Below are positions 11,540 to 23,204 of a stretch of 64,000 nucleotides of DNA, piece after piece. The stretch is taken from the NCBI RefSeq assembly GCF_041260155.1, contig NC_091945.1, forward strand, positions 33,796,296 to 33,860,295. The letters are read 5' to 3'. Position numbers and translations under genes: made by a program. The notes below the pieces were generated by a model. It was not told the DNA's origin, did no database searches, and was given only the letters and a program-made list of their open reading frames with translations. This DNA is from Ptychodera flava (taxonomy: Eukaryota > Hemichordata > Enteropneusta > Ptychoderidae). The stretch's first letter is position 1; each line of letters begins with the position of its first letter.

Positions 11540-13130
11540 ATTATATCAACTTGTGTGTCTTTGTCGTCTTGGTCCGGCATTTTCGTCAGTTTCAGCCCAA
11601 AATGCAGAAAACGGACGTCTGAGAGATCGAACGTCGGAAAATCATCGCCCGAGACCGAGCATTTTTATAAGTTTGGATTACGTTGACAACACACGAACAC
11701 AATATCCTACGATAACATAGGCATTACGTTCATCAAAATGTCATTAATATTTACATGCAACACGAACTGCTTCAGACACAGAAATGGGTCAAGAGTTCAA
11801 AGCAAAAGAAAAAGTAACAATTTTTTTTCGTAAATTTACATAAAAACAATAGCGCTGGCTTGTTTTGGCGTAGTAGGCGTACACTAAAATAGATTTGTCT
11901 CATTCACTGTCAGTCCGGTGTGCGCCAACCGTCGTAACATTCAGACAGAGGAGGTGGTGCAGTGGGGTTACAGGTTCTTGGATATTTTGGATGGATAATT
12001 TGTGCCAGAAAACGTGCAGTTTTGAAATAATCAAGACATGGATTACGGCGACTGTATGAACAGTGCGACTGTATGAACAGTTGTAATATGCGAGCAGAGT
12101 GTGTTGCCCGATTCAGCGAGAGCTTGACTCTGACACAGCGATTTTCGTCGCAGTCGCCAGGAATGATCGCATTGTTATTTTGAACTTCTTCAAGTTCTTG
12201 GGCTACATCGTTAGAACACCCTGGTCTGTTACAGCCCAAACTCTAGGAAGGAATATCTGATGTACCGTTACAGTGAGGAAGTTTCAATTTATTTGTGTAT
12301 GAACGAATACTAGTAGTAGTAGCTTCGTTTTAAAGAGCGGTATGTCGCGTCTCGACTCCTGCTGAATCGATCAAGCAAACTACACAGTGCGCTGTTACCC
12401 TATACAATTTTGTACATCATCATACCAAAATAAATGTGTTGCTTCGGAGATTTCATTCATCATAGACCGCTTATTTTCACCAAGAGGTGAGTTACAGAAC
12501 CATACTTTATCTCTGTATCGAAATTCGAACTTGGTCTTTGAAACAAAGCGGACTGTTTCGGATTAAGTTCAGAGCCACATCGTTCAAATGCACCGACCGG
12601 GCAATTTTCAAAAATGCTGGTTTAGGGGCCCGTTTTACCACCGCTATCAGTGCTAAAACAATATTTTAGCATCGCTCTCGTCCAATCAGAATGGCGCATG
12701 GTAGCATGATATAATATAATATTAATTTTAGCATTTTTTGATTTAGTTATTTGTACATTTCTCTCAAACATTAGATGACCAAGCCTGATCCCTCCTCTAA
12801 TGTAAAATCTGAGTGCAATATGGTGAAAGAGAAGCAGTTAAAACTCCCTACATCTTCAGCTGCAGAGTCTTCTATCTAGTTGAAATCCAGTATATATGCC
12901 ACCAACGTATCAAAAGATGTACAAAAGTTATTTCCAGAAGGTTATATTACATCACCATGATATTTGCTCAAAAACTGGTTGATGTGGTATCACTCATCCT
13001 GAAGTTAAACGGATGTCACAACTGGATAAAAGAAGTAAATTCCAACACGCCTGGATTTTCAGAAATAGCACATCTTATTGTGAGGCCACATCCCAATATT
13101 GGTGCATATTTGTATAAGGTGATGGAGTAT
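11540..13130. other. No gene recognised
   Basis: No convincing exon or repeat family. It contains a 16-bp direct duplication (cgactgtatgaacagt) at about 12052-12083 and a small palindrome (gctaaaacaatattttagc) at about 12650. A minus-strand open frame at 11910-12239 has no recognisable domain. Confidence 0.3.
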
Positions 13131-13136
13131 ACTATG

Positions 13137-13272
13137 AGGTTATTACGAAAATACCGCGCAAGGGATGCACGAGGACATTGGCGCTGCGTATCGCCCGACG
13201 CGAAGCGGAGGGCGATGCGCGGCCCAATGTCCGAGTCCGAGTGCATCCTTTGCGGTATTTTCGTAATAACCT
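13137..13272. repeat. Long hairpin element, CGC-TTCG-CG loop
   Basis: The arms begin AGGTTATTACGAAAATACCG and return as the reverse complement ending CGTAATAACCT. The centre (gcccgacgcgaagcggagggc) contains CGCTTCGCG on the reverse strand. Arm pairing is imperfect near the loop. The termini match those of the hairpin at 14953. Confidence 0.9.
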
Positions 13273-13610
13273 TATTATTATACATCTTACATTCCTGATC
13301 GGGGCATCAAAATGTCGGAGTAGTGACCGTTTTCGTGCAATGTCAACAATTTTCTTCCGATTTTATCGCGCCAGTGTGGAACGCTACCTCGGACGCTTCA
13401 TGTAATTTCTCAAGTTACATCGTATAGGGAGAAATTGTTGTTTTGGTGTATTGTGAGGGCGCTGTGATGGTATATCACGTGTGTTGGATTGATAGGAAAA
13501 GTGTGGTTATGTTCAGTCTACGCTCTGCCAGGGTCAGACACGCACCTGAAGTTTTTGTACGACGTAACTTTCACCTTCGCTGGCTCATTTCCCTATTTTG
13601 TGACTTAAAC

Positions 13611-13832
13611 ATGACTGAATCGGAAACCAGACCGCCTGCTGATGCTACTAACAACTCTTCACTGGATTTCCATCAAATAATCCAGGCAAACAACAACCAT
13701 TTGCTGACCTCCATCAATCAACTAGTGACGGACAAGATGCAGTTGATGAAGCGGGAAATACAAGAATCTCAGGAGGCCGCGAACAGGGAACAGATGAACG
13801 CTCTGTCTATGACTGTGAATAAAGTTGACCTG
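13611..13832 (+). pseudogene. Coiled-coil ORF fragment, retroelement-like
   Basis: An ATG at 13611 opens a frame rich in Gln, Asn and Glu. It has a heptad-like stretch (DKMQLMKREIQESQEAANRE) and ends near NKVD, after which the sequence loses protein character. The style resembles N-terminal coiled-coil ORFs of animal retroelements, but that is only an impression. No splice donor is evident at the break, so I read it as a truncated fragment. Confidence 0.3.
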
Positions 13833-14137
13833 GCTGGCAGCGTAGCCACACACTGTAATAATGTTGTGTGTGTTTTGGTATATAAAGCCCGGAGATGAAA
13901 CAAAACTGCAAGTTTTGGAGTGTGTGCACTACACACATACGTACGCACAGAGCGCGCGAGACTTGTTCTGGCACTCCTCCAAGGGGTCCCTTGAAACTGT
14001 TGTACAGTGAACGCGCAGATACAACCGCAGGGAATGGGGCGCCTTGAAACCGTACGTGTTACGGAACGGGCGTGCGTTCTGTACGGCTTTCTTAGCGCAC
14101 GCTAAATTCTATTGTTCTCGATGGTAGATGTATAATA

Positions 14138-14950
14138 TTATCATATACCCATGCCCATATTGCTACGTCCTAGTGACGTTCGCCGTAAATATCAGCCGTG
14201 ATATTTCACGGTAAACGTCGAGATATGCACGATGAACGTCATCAGTTTTAGAGCTTTCCCGAACTACATTAGCAGTTTGTTGGTAAACAACGTAAACAAC
14301 AAAATGGCTGCCGCTCCCCGCCTGCGAAGCGATGTCGCCGACGTAAAAACTTGAAGGGCTTCGAGGAACACTAGTATTTCTGGTTGCAAAATACGGGAAT
14401 ATCACGTTGAGTCTTGAAATTTTTTCCCATGGTATTATTTTGGTCAAGTTCTAGCAAACATTCTGCCGTTCGCACGGCGCCGGCACTGTGCACGGTCTCC
14501 ACCGAACAGGTAGTGAGCGCGTGGCGTGACAGCGATGTCGCGCGCGCGACGACTGTTGACATGGCAACTCGAAGGTAAACTAACAAAATGGCGTCCTCTC
14601 CGCGCGAGCTCCGTGCCGTACGACGATCGAAATCAGGATAGATTTAAAAGCTGAGCAGTTTTTGATCGGGTACAGTTGTAATAGCATATTGCACCTTAAA
14701 ATATTCCTGCTGTATGACGATTTTGTATCCCGGTGTCTTTCTTCTTGGGTTTCATTGAGATATGGACGACTTGCATCGATGTCGCGCGTGATTGTTGACA
14801 TCTTCGTCGAATACTTTTATGAATGAAGCCTGTTCACATAAACATTCTGATATTTATGCGCAAAGCGTAATAAAGTAAAGCCTCAAAATTTAAGGTTTTT
14901 CGTTCTATTATTGAAATTCCCTAAAATTATGGGCATGGGTATATGATAAA
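14138..14950. mobile_element. Short TIR element (about 0.81 kb)
   Basis: TCATATACCCATGCCCATA near 14138 recurs inverted at about 14930-14949. The interior is CpG-rich and noncoding, with an internal small hairpin (atatcagccgtgatat) and two 'aacaaaatgg' patches at about 14299 and 14581. This is consistent with a nonautonomous DNA transposon. The right end directly abuts the hairpin at 14953. No target duplication was defined. Confidence 0.5.
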
Positions 14951-14952
14951 TC

Positions 14953-15104
14953 GGTTATTACCCAATATCGCCTGTTCCTTGTGTCGTATCAGCATTCGTG
15001 TCATTTGTGCTGCGTCAGACACTCGACTTCGTCTCGTGTCTGACGCAGCACAAATGACACTCATGCTGATACGACACAGGAACAGGCGATATTGGGTAAT
15101 AACC
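14953..15104. repeat. Long hairpin element, GACTTCGTC loop
   Basis: A 152-bp inverted repeat, CGGTTATTACCC...GGGTAATAACC, with arms of about 72 bp and a CTCGACTTCGTCTCG centre. Pairing is near perfect apart from one short mismatch near 'cattcg/catgag'. A decayed relative of its core lies at 44608-44670, so it belongs to a dispersed family. It sits immediately 5' of the hAT-like coding remains. Confidence 0.95.
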
Positions 15105-15106
15105 TC

Positions 15107-17726
15107 TAAATGTTACATCTGTAGGAAACATGATATGGTAAACAAGCACAACAAGACCAAAGTATATAATCGTGATCCTTCTACTCACTTTCGCCCTGAA
15201 GCTCTCATAGAACACAGTAAACATCATAGGGAAGCCATCCGCACAGAATTGTTGCAGAGAGTTTCCACTTTCCAGAAACAACTAGATGAGAGTGAACAGC
15301 ACTCGGATGATGTACTAGTGATAGCCTTCACTGCCATTTATTGGCTGATGAAGGAAGAAATTGCAAACAGAAAGATCAAGTCCCTTTTGCAGTTGGTGGA
15401 AATGTTGGGTTTTTCAAAACTGAAATATTTCACATATTCTCCCACTGGGTCAATACGGGAAATGTTCCTATAGTATTAGGGAAAACCTTGCAAGTACAAA
15501 TATTGAAACAAATTAAAGCAGGGGCCTATTTGGCCTGCTTGCTGATGAGGCAACAGACGTTTCAGTTGTCAGTCAAATGATTTGCTTCATACAGTATCTG
15601 AGTAAAGAATCAGATACAGTGAAAACAAGTTTTCTGTTTGCTGCAAATGTACTGGAAAATAGCGTTTCTGCTGATGCTGAAACATTGTCCAGCATTATAG
15701 AGAGTAAGTTAGAAGATCTAGAATTGGATAAAGAGAAGATGACATCATTCGTAAGTGATGTGGTCAGTGTTCTGACCGGTAAAGTGAATGGTGTAGCAAC
15801 TAGGCTGAAGAGAGATTTGAATAATGTACTGCTGTCAGTTCACTGTGTCTGCCATCGTTTAGCCCTGGCATGCACAAGCACAGTCAAGGACATTTACTAC
15901 ATTGCGGAAGTTGAGAATTGTTTACGACAGTTGTTGTATTTCTTTCAAAACTCCCAAAAAGGATGTCCATATTCCTCGCTCAATGTACGGAAAGAACTTA
16001 AAGACGCACTTTTCAATCCCAGGTTCTCGCATTAGTTGAGTTCTCCTCCCAGTCAAACACTTGGCCAGTACGATGTTTGATTTCTATAATATTAATTACA
16101 CAAACTGATCTCAACCTTTTGTCACCTTTTGCTAATCCTGCAAACGGAGTTTATGCAAGCTTTTGATTGACGGTCGGTTCAAATCGCCAACGGTCATTGA
16201 TTCCCCACCACAAACGCTCGAATTTCCTAAAAAATTGTCTTCCAGTCGCGTTAGACTTTGAATATAACGACAGAGTTCGATCAGCAGCGACTTCACGCTG
16301 ACCGCTTGGCAGTCTGTCTGTGTTTTTGCGGCCGGGGGAAACTAAAATGTGGCATTTTCTGGAGCGTGTGCCCGCGTGTTGCCTGTTTGGTGTCCACTTA
16401 CACGATGAACACCGCCATACCTTGGCGTCCTTTTAAAGGGAGGCTCCGCCTTTAAGTAACTTACCTTCTCCGACAAGACCGAGACTGTTTTGTTAAAACG
16501 TTTGAAGAAAGCATGCCAAACCAGGTGGCTTAGCTTTGGTGCATCTGTGGATTCAGCATGTGAGAATTATGTCTGTATCTTAATGGCATTGAAGAAGCTG
16601 GAAGCAGACCCAACTGCTCAAGGTCTCTTGATGAAGATCAACAACTGCAAGTTTCTTGGTGCACTGTATATTTTAAGAGAGATACTCCCATCTCTGTGTA
16701 TGCTGAGCAAATCCTTTCAAGAGGAAATATGGATTTCTCACATATAAAGCCCACAATCGAGTACACCAAAGACAAACTTCAGCAAGTCGTAGAGACTAAA
16801 ACACCTATAACTAAATTAAGACAAGAACTGGAGAGGGATGTTGAAAGCATGTCAGAGATGAATTTAACCCCACATATAATATAACTCAGCAGCTTGAGTC
16901 ATTGTTGGTGAAGTATGTGAACAAGCTAGTTGAAAACATTGATAACCGGTTTGAACAGTCGTTACCAATGCTAACTAGCTTCACAGTGTTTGACCCAGCA
17001 AAGATACCAGCACAATCACATCCAGCCTTCAAAACATATGGTGATTACCACATCGATGCAATTGGATCTCACTATTTCCAAGCGTTAGAAGCAGTTGAGC
17101 AAGATGCCAAGAAGTGTCAGCTTCTATCTGAGTGGCGTAGCTTTAAGTACCATCTACTTGATTGGAAGCCCGAGTGTGTAGCCTTAGCTAAAGCCTCAAA
17201 GTCTTTAACTGCTACAGACTTAGCTATCGTAAAACTGGTGAAAATTCAGGAAATATACCCACTGCTGAGTTGGATAGGGGAAATATGCATCACTATACCC
17301 ATGTCAAATGCTTGGCCAGAAAGAGGGGCAAGTGCTGTGAAACGGATAAAGACCAGATTGAGAAATAGGCTAGACAGCAGCATGCTGAACGTCTTACTGC
17401 ATGTGACAATAAATGGTCCCAGTGTTAACACTCCTGAATGTGAAGTTCTTATGAAAGTGGCAGAGAAGGAATGGAAGATGGTAAGAAGTAGAAGAAAACT
17501 ACCAAAATTACCAAAAGTGACTGCCAGTCAAAGTGATGGTCAGGGTACACTTGCGGCAACAGCTGAATCAATACTAACAAACTTGGATGCCCTCCGTATG
17601 GAACTCCAACAAGCAACAGCTGCCCTGAAACTCTGTGATATCAGTGACAACGACAGTGACAGTGACAGTGGGATGAGTTTGACGGTTTTGGGGAAAGTAT
17701 ACGTGGTAATGAAGAATGGGAAATGA
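15107..17726 (+). pseudogene. hAT-family transposase (ZNF862/KIAA1586-like), broken
   Basis: The pieces read, in order: a short CYICRKH zinc-ribbon remnant and a helical N-region (PSTHFRPEALIEHSKHH, EEIANRKIKSLLQLVEMLG); the RNase H-like core start (FGLLADEATDVSVVSQM); SDVVSVLTGKVNGVATRL and a CVCHRLAL motif; the CQTRWLSFGASV motif; and the C-terminal dimerisation motif (SNAWPERGASAVKRIKTRL). An acidic tail ends at the stop at 17726. The frame breaks near 15475, 15535, 16720 and 16880, and about 450 bp is inserted at 16027-16480. hAT transposases insert DNA copies, and ZNF862-like host genes derive from this family. Here the breaks make a working protein unlikely. Confidence 0.85.
16027..16480. 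other. Insertion inside the hAT pseudogene
   Basis: About 450 bp of non-homologous sequence separates the transposase segment ending NVRKELKDALF from the one starting KKACQTRW. It ends with a small palindrome (ccttttaaaggg). It could be a small transposon or an intron. The donor-like CAG|GTTCTC at its left edge is poor, so I favour insertion. Confidence 0.5.
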
Positions 17727-17806
17727 GCAATGAAATGAGCAGACTGCAGGTGATTTAAGATTAAATGGTAAATCTTCACTGCAAATAAAACCATAAGTGT
17801 GTCATA

Positions 17807-18681
17807 TAGTCAGGTGGCTTAACAAAAATATCGTTACACGGATGACAAAAGTGCCAAATTTGCTACAGAGGTTCGCATACATGTGTAAATCAAAATTAGC
17901 TATTGCTCCAAAAATTTGGGCCACCGGAAAGGCTCGATGACGTCATAAATTCAAAATGGCCGCCGTGATATTGCTTAAAATGGTAAAATACTGCTAATTC
18001 AGGCAGTTTTCAATATTATTTTGAATAAACTGTCACAAACATCCCAAATTACAAATACAACATAAAATTGATGCAAATCAATTATTGTGATGACGTCATA
18101 AAGCCAAAATGACCGACCAAATTCAAAATATCCCCCATAACGTTCAATTACTGTTGATGAAGCCTGTGTCAAGCATTTTAGTGCCTGAACTGAAATTAAC
18201 ATCCCAAATTACAGACAAAACATATAATTGATGCAAATTAATTATTGTGATGACGTCATAAAACCAAAATGGCAACCGAAAATTACAAAATGGCCTATTA
18301 TGAAGTTCACTATGCTTAGTACAATAGCCCATTTACGTGACAAAATGATAGTTTCAAGATAATGTACAATTTGTCTTGATGATTCGTAAACTCAGAATAA
18401 ATGATAAATGTACCAAAACTTAGCCAATAAGCTCAACACAAGCGGCAAACTATTATGAAATTATTGATTATTTAACAATGGCCTCTGTCTGAAAAAGTGA
18501 ATCAATTTAAAGGAAATGAGGGCAACTTTACATATCGGTTCTACCTTTGAAAGTGTTACGATATAATGAGTAGATCAATAGTAGTGTGATTTCATGATAA
18601 CGAAAAACATGGCGAGAAACCGGTGAATAGATCATGCCTTGACCCTGGTCATGTGACCTTAGCCCCCGAAAAAAGGTTTTA
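17807..18681. repeat. Left inverted terminal repeat of the Penelope-like element
   Basis: It matches the reverse complement of 22299-23202 from TAGTCAGGTGGCTTA to the inner 'ccccgaaaaaaggtttt' block. Internally it holds three variants of 'tgatgacgtcataaa(a/g)ccaaaatggc', a CRE-like TGACGTCA repeated about every 150 bp. Confidence 0.9.
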
Positions 18682-19404
18682 TGTTTGTGAGTTTGGTCTT
18701 TTGCTTCCTTTGTTGAATTTTCTGTTTTTTATGTCTCGATGTGTGGTGACAAACACATAAGTTTAATTTGTGCTGCAATAGTTCTCTTTCTGGAGGATGT
18801 GCTGGCCTAAAAAAGACAGTTTCGTCAGGGCTTTATGAACAAAGAGAAGACTTTGTTGACTTTTGAAGCTAGCTCACCTTGCTCACTTTTGCAGCTTTCG
18901 TGAATTTTATGAAAAGCGTCTTTGCCTTTCGTTTTTGGTATCGTTTTGCTGTTTTGAAACCAAAAGAATAAAAAACGCCAGGAAGAACATAAACAAAAAT
19001 TCGGTGATTAAACAAAAGCAAGAACTCAGAAAGATTCTCAGATTCATCAAAAATCTTGCAAATGAAACGTTACCAAATGTTGAAATCAAAGCATCAAGCA
19101 CAAGCTTGAAATTTATTCCCATTCCGAAGTGCCTATACAGAAAAATTGTCCTATCAGATATCAGCAAATCTATTCGCATCATAAGATTGTGCAATATCAT
19201 GAGAAACAAACGATCAATTCATCAATCAATCAATCAGACATATGTTTTAAGATAAATCCAATGTCGACACTGCTAACAGCGGAAAACCCAAAATTGTAAA
19301 ACTGTCTCGAAGCAACTTAGATCGATAGAGGAAATTCCATTCGCAACCCACATCAGAAAGAACATAAGTCTAGCAGAAAAGACTGCTCTGAACAATCTGT
19401 CTAA

Positions 19405-20694
19405 GGCCAAAAAAAAAAATAGTTTGTTTCTCATCCTAGGCATCTTGCAAAAATGATGCGGTGACGCGGTTTTTTTTTGCTGCTACTTTTTTTTTTATTC
19501 AACCATCAACAACAACGCGCTTACAACATGAGAACATAGGAATGCATGCAGAGATAAATGCACAGCAAATTTTTAGCATATCAACAGTGCTGCTTTTTGA
19601 CTAGTGCAGAATGCAGTTTTGATAGCTTTCAATGACGTAGTGTACAGTTCTGAATGGAATGTTACAGCACTGTGTGATGTTCAATGTTCTGTCTAGTTCA
19701 GTTTTGTATATCATAAAATATTTGTGTTGCTTTGGTATGATCTGAACGGTTTAACTTGTTCTTTTAGTGAAAACTTTTCTTTTTCGTTTAAGATATCGTG
19801 GATTTTTTCCATTTTTTCCATGTGAGTTCGTCAGCATTCCCGTGTTTGTGAGATTGTGGTAAATTGTACCCCTGGAATATATCAAAGTTCTCTGGTATCG
19901 GGCAAGATCGTTGATGGAACGTTTGTCGATGTGGGTCAGTGATCCATAAACAGTCTCCGAGAACACGAACAAACTGATCTCCCATGGATTTACTTTGTTT
20001 TTGCCACCCTAGATCTTGACCTTGAAGCCACCTCACAATGGCATTATGCAGCTGAAATCTTGCGTTTGGTCTATCTATATTTCGGAAAGTTGGCCACACT
20101 TTTTCACCCCGAGAACGAAGCAGTAAATCAAATGCATTCACAGTAGATCTGGTGCTTTATTTGTGGGGTTTTCATCATTGTTCAACGTAAACTGAAAGTA
20201 CTTGCCAAAGTCTAAGCAGTCGGTAACTTTCGCTGTTCGCTCTGGAACTTTCCATTCAACTCCTTCGACACAAGCACCTCGACACAGCACATGTTCATAA
20301 TCATTCTGTAGGATAAATCGATCGCCAGTGGACACACTCCTCTTGTGAGGTCTTGATACACTTCTGTCAAAGAACACTGGGCATTTACATCCACGAGACC
20401 AAAGGGTCTCAGCAGTACTTTCGCCCCGGTCGTCACTTGTATGGAGATAAACATGACAGATCACAATACGCCAATTCAATACGCCATGCATCATTCAGAA
20501 CTGTACACTGCGCATGCCTAGTTAAGTTTACATACGCAGCCGTGTGTGGCGCACTATCGTCGCGTATTTTTGCGTTAGGTTTTTTTTTTCATTTTTTTTT
20601 CGTTCCCTCTTGAGATGCAAAAAAAAAGGTTGGCGCGGCGGGTCTACATTGACGCGCGCGGGGATGAGAAACAAACTATTTATTTTTTTTGGCC
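19405..20694. mobile_element. Harbinger/PIF-like insertion, 1.29 kb
   Basis: Terminal inverted repeats begin GGCCAAAAAAA and continue with TAGTTTGTTTCTCATCC on both sides. They are flanked by TAA on each side (19402-19404 and 20695-20697), the 3-bp TWA duplication typical of PIF/Harbinger. Removing the insert rejoins the interrupted RT reading (NLSKA to ITIKP). The interior has short minus-strand open frames but no recognisable DDE transposase, so it looks nonautonomous. Confidence 0.65.
19788..20494 (-). pseudogene. Degenerate ORFs carried by the Harbinger-like insert
   Basis: Two adjoining reverse-strand frames look protein-like. The upstream one contains GDRFILQNDYEHVLCRGACV (20138-20494). 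The downstream one contains RVLGDCLWITDPHRQTFHQR and FQGYNLPQSHKH (19788-20141). They overlap by four bases in different frames, so they may be one ancestral ORF split by a frameshift. I do not recognise the family. It could be transposon cargo or a captured host fragment. Confidence 0.35.
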
Positions 20695-22298
20695 TAAAAA
20701 CAAATAAATCACAATAAAACCCATCGATAAAGTAAGAGGCACAGCAATTGTGAATACGACAAATGACATTAAAGAAAGTTATAGACAGCTGCGAAATGTA
20801 CACTATTATTGTACATTAAGGCAAGACTTGGCGACATTAACTATAAGGTGGAAATTGTATATGAAAACTTTTTATCTGCGACAAGAAGATCATTGACGAG
20901 GTGATTTACAGTTTCCCCATTCCCATAAGTAGAATAATTTGTACACCACGATGTTATCCCCTGCCAAAATATACAGAACCCAAGCAGAAGGAACAATCAT
21001 TATCCAACCTCTCAATAGAAATGGCTGCTCGAGCCCAATAAACCGAATCTCGGAATTTCTAGACTTTGTCATAAAACCAATCATGCGAAGACGACTTACA
21101 TATATCAGGGACACAAACTTCATTAACTAGTTAGAATCAATAAAAATACAAGCAAACTCTATTCTGGTAACATTAGAAGTGTTATCAATGTAGAAAAATA
21201 TGACAAAAATGAAGCCATAAATAAAGCAATCGCAGCGTTGGACTCTGAAACATTACCAGTAAACTGATATGATACAAAAACCCACCAACAACGTAAATGA
21301 AAGCCTTACTGTCGATTATTCTGAAACGCAACATATTTTAATTCAACTGAGAAAAATACAAACAAATCTATGGATGAAGCATGGGCTCACCAGAAATAGC
21401 TAATATCACATACCATGAAACGGAGAAAACTATATTAAATCCCAAATCCGGTCAAATATTCGTATGGAAACGTTTAAAAAGGTATAATTTTCATGATTTA
21501 CTCAGGAACAGAACATAAATGTTATAAGTTTAACTTATAACATTCAGAACATTTGCCGAGGAGTGCAACACCCTGTACCATACGTTCAACTTGGGAATTC
21601 ATAATTGAACATTTTAGCGACAAAATCTCATACCTCGACCTTGTGGTCTTCAAATGCCAGAGACGCAATCGAGAGAGATGGCTCCACTGTAAAACCAACA
21701 CAGAACCATCTGATGTTATTTATCTGCCACCAACCTTCAAATGCTTCATTAAAGGTGAATTACTCAGATATGTTCGCACGTGCAACAACAATATGGACTT
21801 CATAAAATGGTCAATTTCTCAACGCAAAAACTTCAACAACGAGATTACAAAAAGAAAGACATAACTTGTATCAAAAAAAGAAGTTAATGTAACAAAACGT
21901 CAGCCATCCTTCATCAACAAAAATAAGAGTAATGATGTAACAAAAACCTTGTCAGCACAACTTCATCATAACCAGCCCAATCAAACTATGTGATAAGAAA
22001 CTGGAAAATAATGAAGGATGATTATACAAACACTGGCCACCAGAAAACCTATAATAACGTATAAAAGAAAGAAAAAGCATACAAGATATCCTCCTTCAAG
22101 CAAAATTCAAATACAAGGAGAGTACAAATGAACGACCTGAGCTACAATTCACGCAACAATCATACTAAAACATAATTATCTTAGCATCTCTCTTTGATGG
22201 CTACCATCAAACTAAACATGTTGGAATACAAGACCATTCAAGTGACTGAAGAAGGGACCTCACTTTGGCCGGAAATGCCGGTAGGAGGAATCATCAAC

Positions 22299-23202
22299 AT
22301 AAAACCTTTTTTCTGGGACCAAGGTCACATTACGAGGGTCAAAACATTATCGATCTATTGGTATATCACCATGTTTCCCTATCACGAAACCACATTGATC
22401 TACTCACTATATATATATATATACCGTATCATAAACAAGGTTGAACCTGTGTGTGAAGTTGCCTTCATTTCCTTTTATATCGATTCGATTTTTCAAACAC
22501 AGATTATTGTTTAATAATAAATAATCTCATAAGAGTCTGTTACTTGTGTTGAACTTATTGGCTAAGTTTTGGTACATTTATCTTTTATTTTGAGTTTATG
22601 GAATATTAATACATATTGTACATTACCTTGAAACTATCATTTTGTCACGTATAGGGGCTATTGTACCAAGCATAGTGAATTTCATAATAGACCATTTTGT
22701 AGTTTTCGGTTGCCATTTTGGTTTTATGACGTCATCACAATAATTAATTTGCATCAATTATATGTTTTGACTGTAATTTGGGGTGTTAATTTCAGTTCAG
22801 GCGATAAAATGCTGAAACAGGCTTAATTAAGAGTGCTTTAACATTTTAAACAATGTTACGGCAGACATTTTAAATTTGGTCGGCCATTTTGGCTTTATGA
22901 CGTCATCATAGTAATTGATTTGCGTCAATTTAATGTTTTATTTATAATTGAGAATGTTTGTGTCAGTATATTAAAAAAAATATTGAAAACTAGCCGAATA
23001 AACCGTATTTTACCATTTTTAAGCAATAAAGTGGCGGCCATTTTGAATTTATGACGTCATCGAGCCTTTCCGGTGGCCCAAATTTTTGGAGCAATAGCTA
23101 ATTTTGATCTACACATATATGTGAACCTCTGTAGCAAATTTGGCACTTTTGTCATCCGTGTAACGATCTTGCTGTTTTTTGTTGCTAAGCCACCTGACTA
23201 AT
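22299..23202. repeat. Right inverted terminal repeat of the Penelope-like element
   Basis: Reverse complement of the left repeat (17807-18681), ending ...TAAGCCACCTGACTA. The copies differ by scattered substitutions and small indels, including a short TA run at about 22410 found only here. The insertion is therefore old. Confidence 0.9.
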
Positions 23203-23204
23203 AA

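Larger units (their letters stand above)
18940..22130 (+). pseudogene. Reverse transcriptase of Penelope-like element, inactive
   Basis: Recognisable blocks in order: THIRKNISLAEKTALNNL (about 19350); after the nested insertion, ITIKPIDKVRGTAIVNTTND (20708 on), resembling the 'IIKPADKGGAIV' finger motif; SSPINRISEFLDFVIKP and YIRDTNFIN (about 21030-21120); ILVTLEVLSM; a ruined catalytic box GIIFMIYSGTEHKCYKF where a YIDDI-type motif is expected; ISYLDLVVF...IYLPPTFKCF...GELLRYVRTCNN (21620-21790); and KSIQDILLQAKF (about 22070). Many stops and frameshifts occur, and the catalytic Asp pair is gone. Confidence 0.8.
17807..23202 (+). mobile_element. Penelope-like retroelement with inverted terminal repeats
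   Basis: The element is bounded by inverted repeats of about 0.88-0.90 kb starting TAGTCAGGTGGCTTA. Between them lies one degenerate reverse-transcriptase reading region that almost fills the interior. Penelope-like elements are known to carry long terminal repeats in direct or inverted orientation, which fits. I see no GIY-YIG endonuclease after the RT: sequence homologous to the RT C-terminal extension runs almost to the right repeat. A Harbinger-like element has inserted into the RT. The whole unit directly follows the hAT remains. Confidence 0.7.

Noticed and set aside
11910..12239. 109-residue minus-strand open frame with Cys and Pro
   Set aside because: No recognisable motif and no promoter or splice context. 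It could be a relic but is not supportable.
12813..13298. 161-residue plus-strand open frame
   Set aside because: Its second half runs through the hairpin at 13137-13272 and the first half has no domain.
13879..13887. TATATAAAG, a possible TATA box
   Set aside because: It follows a truncated retroelement-like fragment and no exon with splice support lies downstream.
16172..16182. GGTTCAAATCG, resembling a tRNA B box
   Set aside because: No A box and no cloverleaf could be folded around it.
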